Assembly: GCA_963739545.1 (NCBI GenBank)
Contig: CAVUAT010000011.1
Location: 186,001-250,000, forward strand
Origin: CAVUAT01 sp963739545
GTDB lineage: Bacteria > Actinomycetota > Thermoleophilia > Solirubrobacterales > 70-9
Direction: 5' to 3'
Length of the DNA stretch: 64,000 nt
Part shown: positions 8,694 through 16,361 of the stretch, one piece after another
How positions within the stretch are numbered: position 1 is the first letter of the stretch
How the letters are laid out: every line of letters starts with the position of its first letter
The notes under the pieces: generated by a model
Seen by the model: the letters and a program-made list of their open reading frames with translations, nothing else
Databases searched by the model: none
Told to the model about the DNA's origin: nothing
Program-made: the position numbers and the translations under genes

Positions 8694-9617
8694 ATGCCTG
8701 AGGACGAGAACAGCGCCGACGCGCTCGGTGACGCCTGGAAGCGCGCGCTCGGCCTGTTCGACCGCGAGCTCAGCGCACGCGCGGTCGCCGAGGGCACGCG
8801 GCGCGCCTACTCGACCGATCTCGGCCAGCTCGCGCTGTGGGCCGACGGGCTCGGGATGGAGCCCGAGCGCCTCGGCCACCGCGACCTTCGCCGCTTCGCC
8901 GCCCACCTCTCATCGGGTGGCGCTTCCAAGGCGACCGTCGCGCGAAAGCTCGCGGCGATCCGAAGCTTCTACGAGGCCCTGCTGCGAACCGAGTCTGTCA
9001 GCGCCAACCCGGCTGACCTCGTCGCGAGCCCCAAGCGCGACCAGAAGCTACCCAGGGTCCTGAGCCGCGACGAGATGGCCTCGCTGCTCGATCGCATCCC
9101 GGCTCGCACCCCGCTCGAGCTGCGCGACCGCGCGATGCTGGAGCTGACGTACTCCTGCGGGCTTCGCGCCCAGGAGGTGATCGACCTGGATATGACCTCG
9201 ATCGACTTCGACGGCGAGCGCGTGCGGGTCGAGGGCAAGGGGTCGAAGACCCGCATGGTGCCCGTGGGCGAGCCCGCACAGCGCGCGGTCCGCGCCTACC
9301 TGGAGCGCGGCCGCCACGCGCTCGTCGGGACGGGCTCCGAGACGGCCCTACTCGTCTCCAAGAGCGGGCGCCGGCTGCACCCTTCCGACCTTCGGCGGCG
9401 CCTCGAGCGCCGCGTCAACGAGGCGGCGATCGCCGGAGGCGTCTCGCCCCACGCGCTGCGCCATTCCTTCGCGACGCACATGCTCGAGGGCGGGGCGGAC
9501 CTGCGAACGATCCAGGAGCTGCTCGGTCATTCGAGCCTCTCGACCACGCAGATCTACACGCGAGTGGAGCCGTCATGGCTCCGGACGCAGTACGCTCGGA
9601 GCCATCCACGTGCCTGA
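8694..9617 (+). CDS. Tyrosine recombinase of the XerC/XerD type
   Basis: I choose ATG 8694 because CGGAG lies about 10 bases upstream; an ATG at 8664 has AGG immediately next to it and no usable spacing. The 307-aa protein has an N-terminal SAM-like DNA-binding domain (to about residue 110) and a catalytic domain with all six active-site residues: Arg158 (CGLRAQE), Lys182 (GKGSK), His253 and Arg256 (HALRHS), His279 (LGHSS) and Tyr288 (QIYTRV). Length and motifs match chromosomal Xer proteins that resolve chromosome dimers. No integrase-type arm-binding domain, attachment site or phage gene accompanies it. Whether it is XerC or XerD cannot be decided. Confidence 0.93.
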   Translation: MPEDENSADALGDAWKRALGLFDRELSARAVAEGTRRAYSTDLGQLALWADGLGMEPERLGHRDLRRFAAHLSSGGASKATVARKLAAIRSFYEALLRTESVSANPADLVASPKRDQKLPRVLSRDEMASLLDRIPARTPLELRDRAMLELTYSCGLRAQEVIDLDMTSIDFDGERVRVEGKGSKTRMVPVGEPAQRAVRAYLERGRHALVGTGSETALLVSKSGRRLHPSDLRRRLERRVNEAAIAGGVSPHALRHSFATHMLEGGADLRTIQELLGHSSLSTTQIYTRVEPSWLRTQYARSHPRA

Positions 9618-9657
9618 AAAAGCGCGAAATTGCAGGCAGGAGACGAGTTGAGGGGTC

Positions 9658-10437
9658 GTGGCTGAGGCAGAGGTGAAGGCGTTCGAGCTCAAGGAGCTCT
9701 GGCGCCGCTATAAGGAGGAAGACGACGGGAGCGCGCGCGAGCGGCTCGTCGTCGCATACTCGCCCCTGGTCAAGTTCGTCGCCGGCCGTACCGGTGCGAG
9801 GCTGCCCTCGCACGTCGAGCAGTCCGACCTCATCTCCTACGGGATGATCGGCCTGATCGAGGCGATGGATCGCTTCGAGCCGGGCCGCCAGATCCGCTTC
9901 GAGACCTTCGCCATGCAGCGCATCCGCGGCGCGATCATCGACGAGTTGCGCTCGCTCGACTGGGTGCCGCGCTCGGTGCGCTCCCGCGCCCGCGAGATCG
10001 AGGACGCGAACTCGAAGCTCGAGCACGCGCTCGGCCGTGCCCCGACCGACGCCGAGCTCGCCGAGAAGCTCAACATCGCGGAGTCCGACCTCCAGGAGTC
10101 CCTGATCCAGATCTCGAACTCCTCGATCCTCGCCCTCGAGGAGCTGTGGATGACCCCGGATGCCTCAGGTGACCGCGTCTCGCTGCTCGACACGATCGAG
10201 GACGAGTCCGCGCCCGACCCGCAGGCCGCGCTCGACTCGAGCGAGGTCAAGGACCGCCTCCAGGAGGCCATCCAGGACCTCCCCGAGCGCGAGACGCTCG
10301 TCATCGCGCTCTACTACTTCGAGAACCTCACCCTCCGCGAGATCGGCGAGGTGCTCGGCGTGACCGAGTCCCGCGTCTCCCAGCTTCACTCGAAGGCAGT
10401 GCTGCGCCTCCGCAGCCGCCTCAAGACCGCTGCTTGA
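9658..10437 (+). CDS. whiG: Sigma factor of the FliA/WhiG family
   Basis: The 259-aa protein starts at a GTG behind a GAGGGG ribosome-binding site. Region 2 (LVKFVAGR, SDLISYGMIGLIEAMDRFEP, IRFETFAMQRIRGAIIDELR, then LDWVPRSVR) is nearly the WhiG consensus. Region 3 includes APTDAELAEKL, and region 4 carries the helix-turn-helix LTLREIGEVLGVTESRVSQLHSKA. In streptomycetes WhiG drives early sporulation genes; in flagellated bacteria the FliA branch drives motility genes. No flagellar gene is visible here, and the comM-dprA neighbourhood matches the WhiG setting. The stop codon overlaps the -35 element of the next gene. Confidence 0.9.
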   Translation: MAEAEVKAFELKELWRRYKEEDDGSARERLVVAYSPLVKFVAGRTGARLPSHVEQSDLISYGMIGLIEAMDRFEPGRQIRFETFAMQRIRGAIIDELRSLDWVPRSVRSRAREIEDANSKLEHALGRAPTDAELAEKLNIAESDLQESLIQISNSSILALEELWMTPDASGDRVSLLDTIEDESAPDPQAALDSSEVKDRLQEAIQDLPERETLVIALYYFENLTLREIGEVLGVTESRVSQLHSKAVLRLRSRLKTAA

Positions 10438-10462
10438 ACATCGCCCCCGCGGCAACTAGGGT
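10434..10462 (+). promoter_or_regulatory. Predicted promoter for the EF-G paralogue, giving a near-leaderless mRNA
   Basis: A -35 element TTGAAC (10434-10439) and a -10 element TAGGGT (10457-10462) are separated by exactly 17 bases. The ATG of the downstream gene is nine bases past the -10, so transcription would start at or within a few bases of the start codon. No Shine-Dalgarno sequence is present. The -35 overlaps the whiG stop codon. Confidence 0.55.
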
Positions 10463-10471
10463 GCGAGGCCG

Positions 10472-12559
10472 ATGGCTCATAAGGCCGCCGACCGGATTCG
10501 CAATGTCGCCCTGATCGGACACCGCGGCGCGGGCAAGACCTCGCTGCACGAAGCGCTGCTGTTCGAGGCCGGGGTGGTGAACCGGCTCGGGCGGGTCGAG
10601 GACGGCTCGACCGCCTCGGACTTCGAGGCCGACGAGCAGGAGCGCGAGATGTCGATCGGCGCCTCGGTCTCGTCCTTCGAGCACGACGGCCGCAAGATCA
10701 ACCTGATCGACACCCCCGGCGACCCGAGCTTCGTCGCCGACACGATCGCCTCGCTGCGGGTGGCGGACTCCGCGGTGGTCGTCGTCAACGCCGTCATGGG
10801 CGTCGAGGTCAACACGGAGCGCCTCTGGCAGCGAGCGGACAGCGAGGGCCTCGCGCGCCTCGTCTTCGTCAACATGCTCGACCGCGAGCGGGCGGACTTC
10901 TACCGGACACTCGAGTCCCTGCAGGCGAGCTTCGGCTCGCACGTGGTCGCGACCGAGATCCCGATCGGCACCGAGCACGAGGTCTCGGGCGTGATCGACC
11001 TGATCGACATGAAGGCCTTCGTCGCCCGCGGTGAGGGCCAGGGCGCGGCGGCCGAGCAGGAGATCCCCTCCGAGCTGCAGGAGCGGGCGAACGAGTACCG
11101 CGAGAAGCTGATGGACGAGGTCGCCGAGAACTCCGACGAGTTGATGGAGCGCTACCTGGACGGTGAGGACATCGACCACGACGAGATCGTCACCGTGCTG
11201 AAGCGCGGCGTCACCGACGGCAAGATCTTCCCGGTCACCTGCGGCATCGCGACCAAGAACCTCGGCACCAGCCGCCTGCTCGAGGCGCTGGTCGAGGACC
11301 TGCCGTCACCGGCGATGCGGGGCGCCGTCACCGCCCTCAACGACGAGGGGGAGGAGATCGAGATCACGCCCGACGAGCACGGCGAGCTCGTCGCCTACGT
11401 GTTCAAGACGCTCGCCGACCCCTACGCGGGGCGCCTCAACCTCTTCCGCGTCTACTCCGGCGTGCTGAAGGGCGACTCGCAGGTCGTGAACGTCACCCGG
11501 CGCGCCAAGGAACGGGTCGGGCAGGTGCTGATCCCAAGCGGCAAGGAGCACCAGCAGGTCGACGAGCTCGGGGCGGGCGACATCGGGGCCGTGGCGAAGC
11601 TCAAGGAAACGAGGGCGGGAGACGTGCTGGCGACGGGCGACCGGCGACTGTCCTTCCCTCCATTGCGCCTGCCGGCTCCGGTGATGGCCTTCGCCTACGA
11701 GCCCAAGAGCAAGGGCGACGAGGAGAAGGCGGTGAGCGCGATCCGCCGCCTCGAAGAGGAGGACCCGACCCTCGACGTCCACCGCGACGGCCAGACGGGC
11801 GAGCAGATCATCGCCGGGCTGACCCAGGTCCACGTCGAGGTGATCGTCGAGCGGATGAAGTCTCGCTTCGGCGCCGAGATCGAGCTCCACCCGCCACGCG
11901 TGCCCTACCAGGAGGCGATCCGCGCCTCGGCCAAGGCCCACGGGCGCTACAAGAAGCAGACCGGTGGCCGCGGCCAGTTCGGCGACTGCCAGATCGAGAT
12001 CTCGCCGGCCGAGGCCGGCACGGGGTACGAGTTCATCGACGAGATCAAAGGCGGCTCCATCCCCAAGGGCTTCATCCCTGCTGTCGAGAAGGGCATCGCC
12101 GAGGCGATGCAGCACGGCGTGCTCGCGGGCTACCCGGTCAAGGACATGCGCGTGCGCCTGTTCGACGGCCAGTATCACCGCGTCGACTCCTCGGAGAACG
12201 CGTTCAAGGTCGCGGGATCGATGGCCTTCAAGGAGGCGATGGAGAACGCGAGCCCGGTGCTGCTCGAGCCGATCATGCTGCTCTCGGTGAGCGTGCCCGA
12301 GGACGCCGTCGGCGACGTGATCGGCGACCTCAACTCACGCCGCGGCAGGCCGCTCGGGATGGAGCCGAAGGGGTCGGCCACCGAGGTCAAGGCCGAGGTG
12401 CCGATGGCCGAGGTCCTCGATTACGCGCCCGACCTGCGCGCGATCACCGGCGGGCGCGGCGACTTCACGATGGAGTTCGCGCATCACGAGGAGATCCCGG
12501 CTCACCTCGCCCAGCAGGTGATCTCCGAAGCGCGCGGCGACTCGGAGGTACGGGCCTAG
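10472..12559 (+). CDS. Elongation factor G-like GTPase (EF-G2 type)
   Basis: The 695-aa protein has full EF-G architecture. The GTPase domain has G1 GHRGAGKT (residues 16-23) and G3 DTPGD (80-84), followed by domain II, domain III, domain IV (GRGQFGDCQIEISPAE) and domain V (RGRPLGMEPKGSATEV, with the usual MLDYAPDLRAITGGRG stretch). The G4 motif reads NMLD (134-137) in place of NKxD, and the switch I region is short and divergent. These mark the actinobacterial EF-G2 paralogue rather than the main translocase, which normally sits in the rpsL-rpsG-fusA-tuf operon. The altered G4 may loosen guanine specificity. Its function is not established. Confidence 0.9.
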   Translation: MAHKAADRIRNVALIGHRGAGKTSLHEALLFEAGVVNRLGRVEDGSTASDFEADEQEREMSIGASVSSFEHDGRKINLIDTPGDPSFVADTIASLRVADSAVVVVNAVMGVEVNTERLWQRADSEGLARLVFVNMLDRERADFYRTLESLQASFGSHVVATEIPIGTEHEVSGVIDLIDMKAFVARGEGQGAAAEQEIPSELQERANEYREKLMDEVAENSDELMERYLDGEDIDHDEIVTVLKRGVTDGKIFPVTCGIATKNLGTSRLLEALVEDLPSPAMRGAVTALNDEGEEIEITPDEHGELVAYVFKTLADPYAGRLNLFRVYSGVLKGDSQVVNVTRRAKERVGQVLIPSGKEHQQVDELGAGDIGAVAKLKETRAGDVLATGDRRLSFPPLRLPAPVMAFAYEPKSKGDEEKAVSAIRRLEEEDPTLDVHRDGQTGEQIIAGLTQVHVEVIVERMKSRFGAEIELHPPRVPYQEAIRASAKAHGRYKKQTGGRGQFGDCQIEISPAEAGTGYEFIDEIKGGSIPKGFIPAVEKGIAEAMQHGVLAGYPVKDMRVRLFDGQYHRVDSSENAFKVAGSMAFKEAMENASPVLLEPIMLLSVSVPEDAVGDVIGDLNSRRGRPLGMEPKGSATEVKAEVPMAEVLDYAPDLRAITGGRGDFTMEFAHHEEIPAHLAQQVISEARGDSEVRA

Positions 12560-12603
12560 CCCAACGGGCTGGTTCCGTCGGCCGCCGCGATAGCTTGCCG
12601 CGG

Positions 12604-13008
12604 GTGCCCAGACGCGTGATCGTCAATGTCGATGGAGGATCGCGGGGCAACCCGGGGCCCGCCGCCGTGGCCGCCGTCGCCGCGGACGAGTCCGGCGAGG
12701 TGCTCGCCGAGCGCACCGAGACGATCGGCGACGAGACCAACAACGTCGCCGAGTACAAGGCGATGCTGCTCGGGATCGAGCTCGCGCGCGAGCTCGGCGC
12801 CGACGAGGTCGAGCTGGTCGGCGACTCCGAGCTGATCGTCAAGCAGGTGCTCGGCGCCTACAAGGTCAAGCAGGCGCACCTGCGCCCGCTCCGAGCCGAG
12901 GTCGTCGAGGCCCTCGAGGGCCTGCCTTCGTGGAAGCTACGCAACGTCCCCCGCGAGCAGAACGTCCGCGCCGACGAGCTCGTGAACGAAGCGCTCGACG
13001 CCCTGTAG
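12604..13008 (+). CDS. Ribonuclease HI family protein
   Basis: The 134-aa protein is read from GTG 12604; a TTG nine bases earlier is also in frame. The four acidic residues of RNase HI are present: Asp10 (NVDGGSRGNPG), Glu50 (NNVAEYKA), Asp74 (VGDSELIV) and Asp124 (NVRADELVN). This compact form, without the basic protrusion of E. coli RNase HI, is common in actinobacteria and archaea. It removes RNA from RNA-DNA hybrids. A TAGCTT -10-like hexamer at 12591-12596 lies seven bases upstream of the GTG, so the mRNA may be leaderless. Confidence 0.92.
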   Translation: MPRRVIVNVDGGSRGNPGPAAVAAVAADESGEVLAERTETIGDETNNVAEYKAMLLGIELARELGADEVELVGDSELIVKQVLGAYKVKQAHLRPLRAEVVEALEGLPSWKLRNVPREQNVRADELVNEALDAL

Positions 13009-13040
13009 TCCGACTGGCCATCCCTATACTTGCCCGCTCT

Positions 13041-13114
13041 GCGGCTGTAGCTCAGTTGGCTAGAGCGTCTGCTTGCCATGCAGAAGGTCGAGGGTTCGAA
13101 TCCCTTCAGCCGCT
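13041..13114 (+). tRNA. tRNA-Gly (anticodon GCC)
   Basis: Complete cloverleaf: acceptor GCGGCTG/CAGCCGC, D-arm GCTC-GAGC, anticodon stem TCTGC/GCAGA with loop TTGCCAT (anticodon 13075-13077), variable loop AGGTC, T-arm GAGGG-TTCGAAT-CCCTT. Discriminator T; CCA is not encoded. A TATACT -10-like hexamer lies at 13025-13030; no convincing -35 was found. Confidence 0.96.
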
Positions 13115-13236
13115 TCTTTCTGGACCTCCGAATGCCGTGGCGATGATTTTCCGGTCGCCGCGAGTCGGAGGGGTGGACGCGGGTACCGTCCATCCGGTCG
13201 CCCGTGCGTGGCGTAAGCACAACCAAGGAGATGACA

Positions 13237-13974
13237 ATGCCCGAGGACAAGGTGGGAACCCGTGAGGAATGGCAGGCAGCACGCGACGAGCTGGCCAAGC
13301 TGGAGGCCCGGCACGCCGAGTTGAATGAGGAGATCAAGAGCAAGCGCAGCGAGCTTCCTTGGGTCCCGGTCGAGAAGGAGTACGAGTTCGACACCGAGGA
13401 CGGGAAGAAGTCCTTGACCGAGCTCTTCGACGGCCGCTCGCAGCTCCTCGCGTACAACATCATGTACGGGCCCGACTACTCGATCGGTGCGTGCCCGGGA
13501 TGTACGAGCCTCGGCGATGAGTTTTCCGGCGGACTGATCCACATGAACAAGCGGGACGTGACGTTCCTCTGCTTCTCGCGCGCGCCGATCGATCGGCTCG
13601 CCGCCTACAAGCAGCGGATGGGCTGGCAGTTCCCCTATGTCTCGACCTACGAGACCGACTTCCCATGGGACTTCGGGCTCGCGTTGACGGAGGAGCAGGC
13701 GAAAGAGATCCCGGAGGTGAAGGAGATGGTCGACAACCCGCCCGAATGGCTTCGGGAATGGGGTGAGCAGGTCGGGGCGGAGCTCAAGGACGGCCTGCGC
13801 GAGGGCCCGGGTTACATCGCGTTCGCGCGCGAGAACGGGACCGTCTACCACACGTACACCGTGATGGCGCCCGATCCATTCGTTCAGCCCCACTTCAACA
13901 TGCTGCTCGAGCGGACCCCGAAGCCCCAGCCCGAGGAGCCGCGCTCGTGGCGCAAGGACGAGTACCCGGACTGA
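13237..13974 (+). CDS. DUF899 thioredoxin-fold protein
   Basis: ATG 13237 is preceded by a good AAGGAG six bases upstream, which sets the start. The 245-aa protein has an N-terminal helix-coil segment (residues 5-45, WQAARDELAKLEARHAELNEEI), then a thioredoxin-like fold with the CPGC motif in GACPGCTSLGDEF. The region DVTFLCFSRAPIDRLAAYKQRMGW and the Trp/Phe-rich stretch after it are typical of DUF899. Members are thought to be peroxiredoxin-like or thiol-redox proteins, but no reaction is established. It directly follows tRNA-Gly and converges with the potassium channel gene. Confidence 0.85.
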   Translation: MPEDKVGTREEWQAARDELAKLEARHAELNEEIKSKRSELPWVPVEKEYEFDTEDGKKSLTELFDGRSQLLAYNIMYGPDYSIGACPGCTSLGDEFSGGLIHMNKRDVTFLCFSRAPIDRLAAYKQRMGWQFPYVSTYETDFPWDFGLALTEEQAKEIPEVKEMVDNPPEWLREWGEQVGAELKDGLREGPGYIAFARENGTVYHTYTVMAPDPFVQPHFNMLLERTPKPQPEEPRSWRKDEYPD

Positions 13975-13989
13975 ACGGCGTCTCCTCGT

Positions 13990-14445
13990 TCAGTCGGGCG
14001 GCGGGCGCGCCCCGCGCGCGGACTCGATAGCCGCGAGCCGGTTCGAGATCTCGTCCAGTTGGTCCACGACCTGGGCGAAGTTGGAGTCCGGTGTGAGGGA
14101 TCGGGCCCTGCCGATGAACAGGCTCGTGATGATCCCGGTGATCACGGCGAAGAACGAGAGGCCGCCGATCATCAGCAGCGCGCCGACGAGTTTGCCCGCA
14201 GCCTGCTCGGGGACGATGTCGCCGTAGCCGACGGTGGTCACGGTCTGCGTCGCCCACCACATCCCGTCCCAGATCGTGTCGAAGGTGTCGGGTTCGATCA
14301 GGTGCTCGATGATCCCGAAGGCGACGATCGCGACCAGCCATAGGGAGGCGATGACGCCCGCCGCGAGCCGCGGTCTGAGGCCCCTCGACCTGATCCGGCG
14401 CTCGATTAGCTGCTCGGCGCGGCGAGATCTCGGATGCTCGGCCAT
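13990..14445 (-). CDS. Two-helix potassium channel
   Basis: The 151-aa protein has TM1 at about residues 28-48, a pore helix (DGMWWATQTVT), the selectivity filter TVGYGD at 71-76 and TM2 at about 86-111. This is the minimal KcsA-type ion channel, which assembles as a tetramer. After TM2 comes a short polar helix (FAQVVDQLDEISNRLAAIES) with heptad character, probably a C-terminal coiled coil. No RCK/TrkA-N gating domain is attached. The filter identifies potassium selectivity with good confidence; what gates it is unknown. Confidence 0.93.
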   Translation of the reverse strand: MAEHPRSRRAEQLIERRIRSRGLRPRLAAGVIASLWLVAIVAFGIIEHLIEPDTFDTIWDGMWWATQTVTTVGYGDIVPEQAAGKLVGALLMIGGLSFFAVITGIITSLFIGRARSLTPDSNFAQVVDQLDEISNRLAAIESARGARPPPD

Positions 14446-14593
14446 CGGACTGGATTCGCCGCTCTTTGCTGCTCCCCTGCCAGGCTAACGCGTCCGGCAT
14501 CATCGACTGGCGCGCACAGCGTTCCTCAGGGGAGACCACACTGGGCGTTCACGGTGGGAGGGGCCGGGTGATCGCGCTCCCTAGTCTTGGTCC

Positions 14594-15052
14594 ATGGCCT
14601 ATACGGACTTGGAAGGCAGGGAGGGGCTGAGCGCCCACCTGGCCGAGGCGATCGACCGCACCGGTGAGGCGCTCGCCGCGCTCGGCGTCGCGTACGAGAA
14701 GCTCGATGATCAGACCGCGGACGTTCTCGAGGAGCGCCTCTTCGGCCCCGTCCAGCGCGGGTTCGGCCGCGCCAAGAAGACTTATGCCGACTTCGGGGCG
14801 CGCCACGGCCTCCAAGGGCAGGAGTTCGAGGAGGCCATGGTCCCGAGCCCCGCCCACAGCCCGAGCGAGCTGATCGAGAGCGTCGCGGAATCGGTTGAGG
14901 CGGCCGACCTCGCGCTGATCGAATTGCAGGACGAGCGCGCCCTCCTCGAGGTCGGCGATCAGGAGCTGCGTGCGGGCGTGGCCTCGACGCGCGAAGCGCT
15001 CGCCGACGTCCCTCGCGCCGCGCGCGAGATGTTGCGCACCCTCGGCCGCTAG
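14594..15052 (+). CDS. Helical protein of unknown function (152 aa)
   Basis: The protein is acidic and Ala/Glu/Leu-rich and predicted to be almost wholly helical, with stretches suited to coiled coils (IDRTGEALAALGVAYEKLDDQ; ELIESVAESVEAADLALIELQDERALLE). No signal peptide, no transmembrane segment and no motif that I recognise. A TAGTCT hexamer at 14582-14587 lies six bases before the ATG, and there is no ribosome-binding site, so translation may be leaderless. It converges with the F420-type oxidoreductase, with only three bases between stop codons. Confidence 0.6.
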   Translation: MAYTDLEGREGLSAHLAEAIDRTGEALAALGVAYEKLDDQTADVLEERLFGPVQRGFGRAKKTYADFGARHGLQGQEFEEAMVPSPAHSPSELIESVAESVEAADLALIELQDERALLEVGDQELRAGVASTREALADVPRAAREMLRTLGR

Positions 15053-15055
15053 GCC

Positions 15056-16084
15056 CTAGGAGGCGAAGCCTGCGAGTCGCTCGACCGTGCCGGTGCGGTC
15101 GCTGCCGAACACGATCGCCAGCAGCGCGTCTGCGCCAGCCGTGCCGTACGCGGCGACGCGGCCCTCGAGGTCGTCGGGAGTGCAGGCGATCCCGGCGGCG
15201 TCGATGATGTCGGGCGTCACCGCGCGGATCGCGCCCATTCGGTCGCCGGCGAGGAAGCGGTCCTGGATGTCGCGCGCCTCGTCGCCGAAGCCGTACTTGT
15301 CGCAGAGGTCGACGTAGAAGTTCTTTCCCTTCGCGCCCATCCCGCCAAGGTAGAACGCGATGAACGGCCTCACAGCCTCGCGCGCGGCCTCGACGTCCTC
15401 CTCGACGGCGACGGGGACCATCGCGGCGATGTCGATGTCCTCGCGCGTCCGCCCGGCCTTCTCGAGCCCGCGGCCCAGCTGCTCCAGCAACTCGTCGCAG
15501 TCGTAGGGGTTGAAGAAGGCAGGCAGCCAGCCGTCGGCGATCTCGCCCGCCTGCTCGACCGACTTCGGCCCGATCGCGCCGAGGTAAATCGGCAGCTTCT
15601 CCTGGACCGGCTTGATCATCAGCTTCAGCGGCTTGCCGAGCCCGGTGCCCTCGGTGGCGGGGAGCTGGAACTCCCTGCCCTCGTATTCGACCACCTCCCG
15701 CGCCCAGACCTTGCGCACGATCTCGACGTACTCACGCGTCCGCGAGAGCGGCCGGGTGAACGGTACGCCGTACCAGCCCTCGGAGACCTGTGGGCCAGAG
15801 ACCCCAAGGCCCATCCGAAAGCGCCCACCCGAGATCACGTCGATCGTCGCGGCCGCCATCGCCGCGGCCGTCGGTGGACGCGCCGGGATCTGCATCAGCG
15901 CCGAGCCCAGGCGGATGTTCTCGGTGCGGTCGGCGAGCACCGCCAGGATCGAGACCGCGTCCTGCCCCCACGCCTCGGACACCCAGAGCCCGTCCATCCC
16001 CGCTTCGTCAGCCTGCGCCGCGAGAGTGAGCTGGTCCTCGTAGCTGATCCACGGCCAGTAGCCGAGGGCGAGTTGCATCCGCAT
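15056..16084 (-). CDS. LLM-class (luciferase-like) oxidoreductase, probably F420-dependent
   Basis: The 342-aa protein is read from ATG 16084 (MRMQLALGYW). The TIM-barrel luciferase-like pattern is clear: strand 1 LALGYWPWI, DEAGMDGLWVSEAWGQDAVS, RLGSALMQIPARPPTAAAMAAATID, GRFRMGLGVSGPQVSEGWYG, and IYLGAIGPKSVEQAGEIADGWL. This arrangement, with RPPTAAAMAAATID and LGVSGPQV, is that of the F420-dependent LLM enzymes of actinobacteria (glucose-6-phosphate dehydrogenase/methylenetetrahydromethanopterin reductase-like). The substrate is unknown. Cofactor choice is inferred from family and lineage. Confidence 0.87.
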   Translation of the reverse strand: MRMQLALGYWPWISYEDQLTLAAQADEAGMDGLWVSEAWGQDAVSILAVLADRTENIRLGSALMQIPARPPTAAAMAAATIDVISGGRFRMGLGVSGPQVSEGWYGVPFTRPLSRTREYVEIVRKVWAREVVEYEGREFQLPATEGTGLGKPLKLMIKPVQEKLPIYLGAIGPKSVEQAGEIADGWLPAFFNPYDCDELLEQLGRGLEKAGRTREDIDIAAMVPVAVEEDVEAAREAVRPFIAFYLGGMGAKGKNFYVDLCDKYGFGDEARDIQDRFLAGDRMGAIRAVTPDIIDAAGIACTPDDLEGRVAAYGTAGADALLAIVFGSDRTGTVERLAGFAS

Positions 16085-16134
16085 GGACGGCACCCTATTC
16101 AGGCAGCGCCGCTGGCTACGCTTGCGCCTCACCC

Positions 16135-16205
16135 GGCGCCTTGGCGGAGTGGCTACGCAGCGGCCTGCAAAGCCGTTTACACCGGTTCGATTCCGGTAGG
16201 CGCCT
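16135..16205 (+). tRNA. tRNA-Cys (anticodon GCA)
   Basis: Acceptor GGCGCCT/AGGCGCC, anticodon stem GCGGC/GCCGT with loop CTGCAAA (anticodon GCA), T-arm ACCGG-TTCGATT-CCGGT. Discriminator T, no encoded CCA. The compact 71-nt form with a short variable loop is usual for bacterial tRNA-Cys. Confidence 0.95.
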
Positions 16206-16237
16206 TCGAGAAGCCCCCGCTGGTCGGGGTTTTCTCG
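16206..16237 (+). terminator. Terminator-like hairpin after tRNA-Cys
   Basis: An inverted repeat CGAGAA-gc-CCCCG, loop CTGGT, CGGGG-t-TTCTCG forms a stem with a GC core that starts one base after the tRNA; the 3' arm includes a short T run. It is placed and shaped like an intrinsic terminator for the tRNA transcript. Confidence 0.6.
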
Positions 16238-16361
16238 TTCTCGGGACGGTTGTGACTTAGGACGAGGGCGCGAATAGGCGCGAGATTGACGCTCGAAAGG
16301 ACGTTGTCGAACTCCCGGGCCTGCTTCTCAACGTCGTCTTCCTGTCAGCCTTTGGGGGGTT

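Noticed and set aside
8694..9617. Xer-type recombinase as the sign of an integrated element
   Set aside because: No direct repeats, tRNA-flanked boundary or cargo genes; length and motifs are those of chromosomal Xer proteins beside whiG.
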